Made by a program: the position numbers and the translations under genes. Below the pieces are notes generated by a model. The model saw only the letters and a program-made list of their open reading frames with translations, did no database searches and was not told the DNA's origin. From NCBI RefSeq assembly GCF_019090095.1, contig NZ_JAGQFP010000001.1, positions 1,736,001 to 1,800,000 on the forward strand: DNA of 64,000 nt. Reading direction: 5' to 3'. Source of the DNA: Stutzerimonas stutzeri (GTDB lineage: Bacteria; Pseudomonadota; Gammaproteobacteria; Pseudomonadales; Pseudomonadaceae). This document shows positions 17,860 through 24,687 of this stretch, one piece after another; the stretch's first letter is position 1, and every line of letters begins with the position of its first letter.

Positions 17860-18176
17860 TATGCGCATCGAGGTCGACTTGTACAACCGGAGCGAATGGG
17901 CCTGGCGGTCATCTGCGGTCAGCCTGGAGCCAGGCCGCACCAGAGGCCGAAACCGCATAGACGAGATTGGATGTCACCGTGCGCGGCTTAGCCGAGTTGA
18001 AGAACGCGCATTGGCAGCCGGCATGGTGAGGAGGCTTGAACGCCTGGACGGCTCGCCCAATGGAGACTGGGCCTAGCGCTTATCCGATGTCATGGAAGCG
18101 TGCGGTCAGGGTGACACCGCACGGGCTCGGACGTTGCGGACGCATCGAGCCAAACGCGGTCCGAGGACGGACAAAA
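17860..18176. other. Intergenic stretch with no supported gene
   Basis: About 315 bases between the Zur box and the 3' end of the GntR gene. A 71-codon frame at 17861-18076 on the plus strand has no ribosome site and no recognisable sequence. I see no terminator, repeat or RNA gene here. Confidence 0.4.
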
Positions 18177-18932
18177 TCAGCGGGCAGTGCGCGGCTTTTT
18201 CTTCGCCAGTGTCAGGTGCGAGAACACGGCGTGAAGGTCATCCGACGCGCTTTCTTCGTCCAGGTTGAGCTTGCTGTCGATGTGATCCATGTGATGCATC
18301 ATCAGACGCACCGCTTTTTCGCTGTCGCGCGCGGCGATGGCATCGATCAGCTCGTTGTGCTCGTCAAAGGAGCAATGCGAGCGGTTGCCGCTTTCGTACT
18401 GCGCGATGATCAGCGAAGTCTGTGATACCAGGCTGCGCTGGAAACTCACCAGCGGTGCGTTTTTCGCCGCCTCGGCCAGCTTCAGGTGGAATTCCCCGGA
18501 GAGACGAATGCCGGCGCCGCGATCACCTCGGGCGAAGCAATCCTGCTCGTCGATCACCATTTGCCGCAATTCGCCAAGCTGCTCGGCGCTGGCGTGTTGC
18601 ACGGCCAGTTCAGTGATGGCGCGCTCGACGAGCCGACGTGCGAAGAATATCTGCCGCGCTTCTTCGACGCTCGGGCTTGCAACCACCGCGCCGCGATTAG
18701 GCCGCAGCAGTACAACGCCTTCATGGGCGAGGCGTGACAGTGCGCGGCGGATGATGGTGCGGCTGACGCCGAAAATCTCCCCCAACGCCTCTTCGCTGAG
18801 CTTGGTTCCCGGCGCCAGTCGCTGTTCGAGGATGGCGTCGAAGATATGGGCGTAAACGATGTCGTCCTGGGTCCCGGTACGGGCCTTGCCGTTTCGAGAC
18901 GGCTTTTTCAGAGGCTGCAACTGTTCGTTCAT
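18177..18932 (-). CDS. GntR-family (FCD type) regulator, probable purine catabolism regulator
   Basis: 251-residue DNA-binding regulator. The start is MNEQLQPLKKPSRNGKAR; nine more in-frame codons upstream lack support. A winged helix-turn-helix lies near residues 25-92: YAHIFDAILEQRLAPGTKLS, then EEALGEIFGVSRTIIRRALS, then LAHEGVVLLRPNRGAVVA. An FCD ligand domain follows (about 100-235) with likely metal or ligand residues in EFHLKLAEAA and DEHNELIDAI. It is divergent from the AzgA permease, and P. aeruginosa, as recalled, has a GntR gene at the same place in its urate cluster. Two palindromes of the type bound by this family lie in the shared promoter region. The effector is unknown; a purine or allantoin intermediate is likely. 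Confidence 0.88.
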   Translation of the reverse strand: MNEQLQPLKKPSRNGKARTGTQDDIVYAHIFDAILEQRLAPGTKLSEEALGEIFGVSRTIIRRALSRLAHEGVVLLRPNRGAVVASPSVEEARQIFFARRLVERAITELAVQHASAEQLGELRQMVIDEQDCFARGDRGAGIRLSGEFHLKLAEAAKNAPLVSFQRSLVSQTSLIIAQYESGNRSHCSFDEHNELIDAIAARDSEKAVRLMMHHMDHIDSKLNLDEESASDDLHAVFSHLTLAKKKPRTAR

Positions 18933-19032
18933 GGTGACTCGCGTCGGAAATGTCGGCAAACCGAACTTTACTGCCTTTCAACAGCTGGCAGGCAGTGGCC
19001 GAGGGCAAAACAGCGAAAAAAATCAAGGTTTA

Positions 19033-19042
19033 TTGTGCACAA
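19033..19042. promoter_or_regulatory. Putative GntR operator (TTGTGCACAA)
   Basis: Perfect 10-bp palindrome 101 bases upstream of the GntR start, in the divergent promoter region shared with the AzgA permease. Probable autoregulatory site, by analogy with FCD-type GntR operators of the form TNGTNNNACNA. Confidence 0.65.
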
Positions 19043-19163
19043 TCAAGCCTTACTGAGCATTGCTAGCTGGCTCCACGTGTCAAGGCACAACGGACGTTGG
19101 ACATGTCTTCAGGCCTTGAAGTCACGCTGAAAGATGGAAATCCCCTAAATCGAGTTGCAATTC

Positions 19164-19173
19164 TTGTATACAA
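19164..19173. promoter_or_regulatory. Putative GntR operator (TTGTATACAA)
   Basis: Perfect 10-bp palindrome, 130 bases before the AzgA permease start and identical to sites at 22141 and 35088. AT-rich flanks make this the likely promoter area of the permease. Confidence 0.7.
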
Positions 19174-19302
19174 AAGCATAATCACGTCAAGCCTTCCTGA
19201 CCTTCAGGTCAAAAAAAACCGATCAGAAAGTGCCCAACCATCACCTGCCCCTCGAGAGCGTCGCTCTGGGTGATAGACAACAAGAACGATGAGGAACACC
19301 TT

Positions 19303-20646
19303 GTGGACACCACCAAGCCGGAACAGCCCACTGTCGGACTGCAGCCCACGCACGGCCTGCTCGACCGATTCTTCAAACTCAGCGCACATCGCACCAACAT
19401 CAAGACCGAGCTTCTCGCGGGCCTGACGACCTTCGTCACCATGGCCTACATCATCTTCGTCAACCCCAACATCATGGCCAATGCCGGCGTCGACCACGGC
19501 GCCGCATTCGTCGCGACCTGCATCGGTGCCGCGCTCGGCTGCTTCCTCATGGGCCTGTACGCCAACTGGCCAGTAGGCCTGGCGCCGGGCATGGGCCTCA
19601 ACGCGTTCTTCACCTACACCGTTGTCGGCGAGATGGGCTACAGCTGGCAGATCGCGCTGGGGGCGGTATTCCTCTCCGGCGTGCTGTTCATGATCATGAG
19701 CCTGTCGCGGATCCGCGAATGGCTACTCAACAGCATTCCGATGAGCCTGCGCTTCGCCATGGGCGCCGGAGTCGGCCTATTCCTCGGACTGATCGGCTTG
19801 AAAACCGCTGGCATCGTCGTCGACAGCCCTGCCACGCTGCTGACCATGGGCTCGTTCGGCGAACCCAGCGCCTTGCTGGCCGCGGTCTGCTTCCTGATGA
19901 TCGCCGTGCTCAGCCATCGCAACGTCTTCGGCGCGATCCTGGTGAGCATGTTGGTGGTTACCGGCATCGGCTGGGCCATGGGTCTGGTCGAGTACAACGG
20001 CCTGATCTCGATGCCGCCGAGCCTGGCGCCAACCTGGCTGGCGATGGACATCGCCGGTGCGCTGAACCTGGCGATGGTCAGCGTGATTCTGGCGTTCCTC
20101 TTCGTCAACATGTTCGACACTGCAGGCACCCTGATGGGTGTTGCGCACCGCGCCAATCTGGTCGACGACGACGGCAAGATCCAGAACCTCTCCCGTGCGC
20201 TGAAAGCCGACAGCACGTCCAGCGTCGTGGGCGCCTTCGTTGGCTGCCCGCCGGTCACCAGCTACGTGGAAAGCGCTTCGGGCGTGGCCGCTGGCGGACG
20301 CACCGGGCTTACCGCCGTGACCGTCGGCGCCCTGTTCCTGATCGCCATGTTCTTCGCCCCGCTGGCCGGCATGATCCCCGCCTACGCCACAGCAGGAGCG
20401 CTGATCTATGTCGCCATGCTGATGATGAGCGGCCTGGCCCATATCGACTGGAAGGACCACACCGATACCATCCCGGCCATCGTGACCGTGGTGATGATGC
20501 CGCTGACATTTTCGATCGCCAACGGCATCGCGATGGGCTTTCTGACCTACGCGACGCTCAAGCTACTGACCGGGCAGCGCGACAAGGTCTCGGTTAGCCT
20601 CTATGTGCTGTGCATCGTCTTCATCGCCAAGTTCGCCTTCCTCTAA
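19303..20646 (+). CDS. Purine permease, AzgA/GhxP-like (NCS2 superfamily)
   Basis: 447-residue inner-membrane proton symporter for guanine, hypoxanthine or adenine. I choose GTG 19303 (DTTKPEQPTV...) because GAGGA lies 7 bases upstream; an in-frame GTG at 19270 has no ribosome site. Typical AzgA motifs are FFKLSAHRTNIKTELLAGLT, MAYIIFVNPNI, LAPGMGLNAFFTY, FLFVNMFDTAGTLMGVA and GCPPVTSYVESASGVAAGGRTGLT. About 13 membrane segments. It is divergent from the GntR gene and ends in a strong terminator. Exact substrate preference cannot be read from the sequence. Confidence 0.9.
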   Translation: MDTTKPEQPTVGLQPTHGLLDRFFKLSAHRTNIKTELLAGLTTFVTMAYIIFVNPNIMANAGVDHGAAFVATCIGAALGCFLMGLYANWPVGLAPGMGLNAFFTYTVVGEMGYSWQIALGAVFLSGVLFMIMSLSRIREWLLNSIPMSLRFAMGAGVGLFLGLIGLKTAGIVVDSPATLLTMGSFGEPSALLAAVCFLMIAVLSHRNVFGAILVSMLVVTGIGWAMGLVEYNGLISMPPSLAPTWLAMDIAGALNLAMVSVILAFLFVNMFDTAGTLMGVAHRANLVDDDGKIQNLSRALKADSTSSVVGAFVGCPPVTSYVESASGVAAGGRTGLTAVTVGALFLIAMFFAPLAGMIPAYATAGALIYVAMLMMSGLAHIDWKDHTDTIPAIVTVVMMPLTFSIANGIAMGFLTYATLKLLTGQRDKVSVSLYVLCIVFIAKFAFL

Positions 20647-20660
20647 CGCAAGCCAAACCA

Positions 20661-20694
20661 AAAGGCCCCATCGTTCGACGATGGGGCCTTTTTG
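20661..20694 (+). terminator. Strong terminator after the AzgA permease
   Basis: AAAGGCCCCATCG and CGATGGGGCCTTT form a 13-bp perfect stem with a very short loop, followed by further T residues, 14 bases past the stop codon. The A-rich left arm allows some activity on the opposite strand. Confidence 0.92.
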
Positions 20695-20739
20695 CGTCTT
20701 GAACGGACACAAGGCAGTCGAGGCGGGATCGCCTTCGCG

Positions 20740-21350
20740 GGGGCCTGGCACGCCAGAGCGAGGGGGCGGCTGGCGGCTATGGGTGGTAACGCGGAGCTTG
20801 CCCGCCGTTTGTGTGGGATGCGGTGCCAATCGCGGCGTCGATTGCGGTGGAAAATGCTTCGCAGTTTTCCACCCTACGGCGCCCGCCGACGGGCTAGGTG
20901 CTTTGCCATGGAGGTCTTCAGAGCGAGCGTCCGCGGCGTGTGGCGTGTGGGTAACGCGGAGTTGCCCACCACGCTGACGCGGGGTGCGGTGCCGATCGCG
21001 GCGTCGTTGCGGTGGAAAATGCTTCGCAGTTTTCCACCCTACGGCGCTGGCCACGGGCGAAGTGCTTTTGCCATGGACGTCTTCGGAGCGAGCGTCCGCG
21101 GCTTATGTAGGGTGGGTAACGCGAAGCTTACCCACCACGCTGACGCGGGGTGCGGTGCCGGTCGCGTCTTTGCGGTGGAAAATGCCTTGCAGTTTTCCAC
21201 CCTACGGCGCCCGCCGACGGGAAAAACGCTTTTGCCATGGAGGTCTTCGGAGCGAGCGACCGGCGGCTTATGTAGGGTGGGTAACGCGAAGCTTACCCAC
21301 CGCTTTTGTGGGGATGAGGTGCCGATCGCGGCGGCGTCGATTGCCGGCCG
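20740..21350. repeat. Tandem array of about 3.6 copies of a ~164-bp unit containing MITE-like elements
   Basis: The marker GCGGTGGAAAATG recurs at 20844, 21009 and 21172, a period of 163-165 bases. The marker GGGTAACGCG...CCACC recurs near 20780, 20948, 21113 and 21278. Each unit carries a GTAGGGTGG...CCACCCTAC element (clearest at 21107-21205) plus a spacer with ATGG(A)CGTCTTCGGAGCGAGCG. Open frames through it, up to 221 codons, translate the repeat itself and are not genes. It fills the gap between the AzgA terminator and hiuH. Confidence 0.85.
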
Positions 21351-21405
21351 GCCGTGAACACTGCCCCCAAGCGCAGCCAGCAAGCCCCGCCCTCGCTGAA
21401 AAGGC

Positions 21406-21431
21406 AAAAAAAACCCGCCATCAAGGCGGGT
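21406..21431 (-). terminator. Terminator after hiuH
   Basis: On the minus strand ACCCGCC and GGCGGGT form a 7-bp stem with a short loop, followed by eight T residues. It lies 77 bases past the hiuH stop codon. Confidence 0.8.
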
Positions 21432-21507
21432 CGGCGGACTCAGGAGAGTCAAGGTTTCACGCATGGGAGCGATATCCGCCGCGCCGATAACGGCACGGCA
21501 GGCGCCG

Positions 21508-21861
21508 TCAGCTACCCCGGTAGGTCGAGTAGCTGTATGGCGAAATCAGCAGAGGCACGTGGTAATGATCCTGCTCGGCACTGATGCCGAAGCGCAGCAC
21601 TACCACATCCAGGAAAGCCGGTTCGGGCAGTGCGACTCCGCGGCCGCGGTAGTAGTCGCCGGCCGAGAACTGCAGCTGGTACACACCGGAACGGTAGTCG
21701 TCGCCGTCGAGCAAGGGCGAATCGCAACGGCCGTCGGCGTTGGTCTGCCGCGTGGTGATCAGCTCGAGGCGATCGCCTTGGACCCGGTAGAGTTCGATGC
21801 GGATGTCATTGCCCGGGCAACCGTGGGCGGCATCCAGTACGTGAGTAGTCAAACGTCCCAT
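21508..21861 (-). CDS. hiuH: 5-hydroxyisourate hydrolase (transthyretin-like)
   Basis: 117-residue cytoplasmic enzyme hydrolysing 5-hydroxyisourate, the urate oxidase product, to OHCU. It starts MGRLTTHVLDAAHGCPG with the conserved active-site His in TTHVLD, Arg in IRIELYR and a second His in DHYHVPLLISPYSYSTYRGS. The C-terminal YRGS is the signature that separates hydrolases from transthyretin. In-frame methionines lie 4, 24 and 41 codons further upstream; the family begins at or near MGRL. A GAGGAGG lies 38-44 bases before this codon, so a slightly longer product is possible. It is divergent from puuE. Confidence 0.9.
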   Translation of the reverse strand: MGRLTTHVLDAAHGCPGNDIRIELYRVQGDRLELITTRQTNADGRCDSPLLDGDDYRSGVYQLQFSAGDYYRGRGVALPEPAFLDVVVLRFGISAEQDHYHVPLLISPYSYSTYRGS

Positions 21862-21974
21862 AGATTCCGGCATCGCAGCTTCGCCACAGATGCCCGCCTC
21901 CTCTTCTGATTGATATGGATCGAGGTCGAGCATAGCACGCGAAGCACATTTTAAAAGACAGTTTTCACACAAAA

Positions 21975-21984
21975 CTGTACACAA
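21975..21984. promoter_or_regulatory. Imperfect GntR-type operator upstream of hiuH
   Basis: CTGTACACAA matches TTGTATACAA at 8 of 10 positions. It lies 114 bases before hiuH, in the AT-rich gap shared with puuE. A further weak match, GTGTATACGG, is at 22065-22074. Weak individually; context makes them plausible. Confidence 0.4.
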
Positions 21985-22140
21985 TATTGAAATTAACGCT
22001 ATCTCAGAGCCGCTCGAAAAAACTGCTTAATGGCGTAAATACATGGCCTAATGCGTTTGCAATAGTGTATACGGCGCCTGACCTTCTATCCGCCGGGCGG
22101 AAAAGATCTGCGATTTCCGATTTACAAGCTGCAAAAGCTT

Positions 22141-22150
22141 TTGTATACAA
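22141..22150. promoter_or_regulatory. Putative GntR operator (TTGTATACAA) before puuE
   Basis: Perfect copy of the palindrome, 65 bases upstream of the puuE start, in the divergent hiuH-puuE promoter region. Identical sites are at 19164 and 35088. Confidence 0.72.
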
Positions 22151-22214
22151 TTAGCCATGGCGATCGTGACAGCCACCAAGGCAGCGACCCGCAACTGACA
22201 AAGGAATAACAACA

Positions 22215-23147
22215 GTGAGCGCCGACTACTCTCGCGACCTCATCGGCTATGCCGAGAACCCACCCCATCCGCACTGGCCGGGCGATGCCCGCATCGCGCT
22301 GTCCTTCGTGCTCAACTATGAAGAGGGCGGGGAGCGTTGCGTGTTGCACGGCGACAAGGAATCCGAAGCCTTCCTCTCCGAGATGGTGTCCGCGCAGCCC
22401 TTGCAGGGCGTGCGCAACATGAGCATGGAGTCGCTCTACGAATACGGCAGCCGCGCCGGCGTCTGGCGCCTGCTCAAGCTGTTTCGCCAGCACAACATAC
22501 CGCTGACCATCTTCGCCGTCGCGATGGCCGCACAGCGGCATCCAGACGTGATCAAGGCGATGGTTGCCGACGGCCACGAAATCTGCAGCCACGGCTATCG
22601 CTGGATCGACTACCAGTACATGGACGAGGAGCAGGAGCGCGAGCACATGCTCGAAGCCATCCGCATCCTCACCAACCTCACTGGCGAACGTCCGCTGGGC
22701 TGGTACACCGGCCGCACCGGCCCCAATACCCGTCGCCTGGTACGCGAGGAAGGTGGCTTCCTCTATGACTCGGACACCTACGACGACGACCTGCCCTACT
22801 GGGACCCGGAATCGACCCCGGACAAACCGCACCTGGTGATCCCCTATACCCTGGACACCAACGACATGCGCTTCACCCAGGTGCAGGGATTCAACACCGG
22901 TGACGACTTCTTCAATTACCTGAAGGATGCCTTCGACGTGCTCTATGCCGAAGGTTGCGAAGGTGCGCCGAAGATGCTGTCCATCGGCATGCACTGCCGC
23001 CTGCTGGGCCGTCCGGCGCGCCTCGCGGCGCTGGCCCGCTTCGTCGAATACGTCAAGGGGCATGAGCAGGTGTGGTTCGCCCGTCGCGTCGACATCGCCC
23101 GCCACTGGCACTCGACTCATCCCCTGACTCAGGAACGCAGCCAATGA
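22215..23147 (+). CDS. puuE: Allantoinase PuuE (polysaccharide deacetylase-like)
   Basis: 310-residue metal-independent allantoinase converting allantoin to allantoate. GTG start with AAGGAA 9 bases upstream. It begins SADYSRDLIGYAENPPHPHWPG; the NodB-like fold shows in ARIALSFVLNYEEGGE, HEICSHGYRWIDYQYMDEEQ and GWYTGRTGPNTRRLV. The C-terminal SIGMHCRLLGRPARLAAL and HEQVWFARRVDIARHW are typical of the family. The stop overlaps the uraD start (ATGA). Confidence 0.94.
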   Translation: MSADYSRDLIGYAENPPHPHWPGDARIALSFVLNYEEGGERCVLHGDKESEAFLSEMVSAQPLQGVRNMSMESLYEYGSRAGVWRLLKLFRQHNIPLTIFAVAMAAQRHPDVIKAMVADGHEICSHGYRWIDYQYMDEEQEREHMLEAIRILTNLTGERPLGWYTGRTGPNTRRLVREEGGFLYDSDTYDDDLPYWDPESTPDKPHLVIPYTLDTNDMRFTQVQGFNTGDDFFNYLKDAFDVLYAEGCEGAPKMLSIGMHCRLLGRPARLAALARFVEYVKGHEQVWFARRVDIARHWHSTHPLTQERSQ

Positions 23148-23659
23148 CCCCGTTCAAGACCATCAAGCCCTCCACACTCGACCGCGAGGCGTTCATCGCC
23201 ACCTTCGCCGACATCTACGAGCACTCGCCGTGGGTCGCCGATACGGTCTTCCAGGCTGGCGTCGACGAGTCGCTCGACTACGTCGAGGTGATGCATGAGC
23301 GCATGTCCCAGGCGATGCTCTCCGCCCCGCACGAGACCCAGCTGTCGCTGATCAACGCTCACCCGGACCTCGCCGGCAAGGCGGCCGTGCGCGGCGAGCT
23401 GACCGCCTCGAGCACCGCCGAACAGGCTGGCGCCGGCATTCACGAATGCACGCCGGAAGAGTTCGCCCGCTTTACCGAACTGAACCAGGCGTACAAGGAC
23501 AAGTTCGGTTTCATCTTCATCATGGCGGTCAAGGGCAGCAACCGGCATCAGATCCTCGCCGCCTTCGAGGAGCGCATGCACAACACGCCGGAGCAGGAGT
23601 TCGCACGCGCGCTGGCCGAAATTAACAAGATCGCCCTGTTCCGCCTGCAGACGATGTAG
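23144..23659 (+). CDS. uraD: OHCU decarboxylase
   Basis: 171-residue enzyme making S-allantoin from 2-oxo-4-hydroxy-4-carboxy-5-ureidoimidazoline. The catalytic histidine is in LINAHPDLAGKAAV near residue 67. The family tail has NQAYKDKFGFIFIMAVKGSNRHQIL. It starts within the puuE stop (ATGA), so the two are coupled; in-frame ATGs upstream would sit inside puuE. Confidence 0.94.
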   Translation: MTPFKTIKPSTLDREAFIATFADIYEHSPWVADTVFQAGVDESLDYVEVMHERMSQAMLSAPHETQLSLINAHPDLAGKAAVRGELTASSTAEQAGAGIHECTPEEFARFTELNQAYKDKFGFIFIMAVKGSNRHQILAAFEERMHNTPEQEFARALAEINKIALFRLQTM

Positions 23660-23697
23660 GCACGGCTGCCGTCAGACGACACCGAGGGAAGAACAAC

Positions 23698-23784
23698 ATG
23701 AAGCGCTACGCCCCCGTACGCCTGAACACCTTCCCGGACGGCACCGTCAGCCGTCTGCGGCTGTTCGGCGAGGTGATGAGGTAA
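23698..23784 (+). pseudogene. alc: Remnant of allantoicase gene (alc) after an internal deletion
   Basis: A 28-codon frame reads MKRYAP followed by VRLNTFPDGTVSRLRLFGE and VMR, then TAA. From memory, allantoicases start MKxYA and end with a repeat of the form VRLNIFPDGGVSRLRLFG. The piece therefore looks like the first six or so codons of alc joined in frame to its last 22, with about 300 codons missing. A GAGGGA ribosome site and ATG are kept. It sits exactly where alc lies in P. aeruginosa, between uraD and allA. A REP-like repeat begins 22 bases after its stop. It cannot encode active enzyme. Confidence 0.82.
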
Positions 23785-23805
23785 GTCGCCGATCAGGCAC
23801 TTACC

Positions 23806-23865
23806 GTGGGAGCGGTCTTGACCGCGAATGCGTTCGAACCACATCGCGGTCAAGACCGCTCCTAC
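23806..23865. repeat. REP-like inverted repeat after the alc remnant
   Basis: GTGGGAGCGGTCTTGACCGC (from 23806) and GCGGTCAAGACCGCTCCTAC (to 23865) are inverted repeats with a single mismatch, around about 20 bases. This is the common Pseudomonas REP style. Confidence 0.8.
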
Positions 23866-23947
23866 AAAAGCAAAGCCTCCGCCCGAGGCCAGCGTTATCA
23901 GGGGCGAGCGCAAGGAACGAGGTCTACCGCTACTCCGCGCCAGTCAT

Positions 23948-23980
23948 CCTCTTCCTCGGGGAGAGGGTTAAGGTGAGGGG
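23948..23980. repeat. Short dispersed repeat (CTCGGGGAGAGGGTTAAGG type)
   Basis: TCCTCTTCCTCGGGGAGAGG and GTTAAGGTGAGGGG resemble, from memory, a short intergenic repeat common in Pseudomonas and Xanthomonas genomes. Non-coding, 43 bases before allA. With the REP-like repeat and the alc scar it accounts for most of the 364-base gap. Confidence 0.55.
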
Positions 23981-24023
23981 CAACGGCACTAAGCGAACAA
24001 CGAAACTACTGAACGAGCACAGC

Positions 24024-24548
24024 ATGCGCACACTCAAGATCGAACCATTGACCAAGGAAGCCTTCGCCCCTTTCGGTGACGTCATCGAAACCGAAGGCAG
24101 CGACTACTTCATGATCAACAACGGTTCCACCCGCCGCTATCACAAGCTGGCGACGGTCGAGACCGCGCAGCCGGATGACCAGGCCATCATCAGCATCTTC
24201 GCCGCCGACGCGCTGGAAATGCCGCTGGTCATTCGCATGCTCGAACGCCATCCGCAGGGCAGCCAGGCTTTCATTCCGCTGCTCGGCAACCCCTTTCTGG
24301 TCGTGGTCGCGCCACTTGGCGATGCACCTGTACCGGAACACGTCCGCGCCTTCCGCAGCAACGGCAGGCAGGGCGTCAATTACCACCGCGGCGTCTGGCA
24401 CCACCCGGTGCTGACGATCGAAAAGCGGGATGAATTCCTGGTGGTCGATCGCAGCGGTTCTGGCAACAACTGCGACGAGCATTTTTTCACTGAGGATGAG
24501 CAGGTTCTCCTCGACCCCCACCGGGACTCCGAGCAAGCGATCGATTGA
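24024..24548 (+). CDS. allA: Ureidoglycolate lyase
   Basis: 174-residue AllA enzyme splitting ureidoglycolate to glyoxylate and urea. It starts MRTLKIEPLTKEAFAPFGDV; 17 codons further upstream are in frame but unsupported. Landmarks are INNGSTRRYHKLA near residue 33, MLERHPQGSQAFIPL near 73-87, and NYHRGVWHHPVLTI near 119-132, which carries the probable active-site residues. It is intact although the preceding enzyme, allantoicase, is deleted here. Ureidoglycolate would have to come from an enzyme encoded elsewhere. Confidence 0.93.
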   Translation: MRTLKIEPLTKEAFAPFGDVIETEGSDYFMINNGSTRRYHKLATVETAQPDDQAIISIFAADALEMPLVIRMLERHPQGSQAFIPLLGNPFLVVVAPLGDAPVPEHVRAFRSNGRQGVNYHRGVWHHPVLTIEKRDEFLVVDRSGSGNNCDEHFFTEDEQVLLDPHRDSEQAID

Positions 24549-24687
24549 TCATCGAGGGCCATCCCCGGCACGGCTGATGTGCACGGCAGCGCCGGATATG
24601 CGTGCTTCAGAGCAAGCGGGACACTTGCGACGAGTCGAATAAGAAGAAACAACGGTTGGTCCGCCGGCCGTGCAAGAGGTAATTATC

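Noticed and set aside
17861..18076. 71-codon frame downstream of the Zur box
   Set aside because: No ribosome site, no recognisable sequence and it begins at the promoter of the divergent zinc operon.
20563..21464. Several 100-220 codon frames in the repeat array (both strands)
   Set aside because: They translate the tandem repeat with recurring peptides such as MLRSFPPYG; no start signals or known families.
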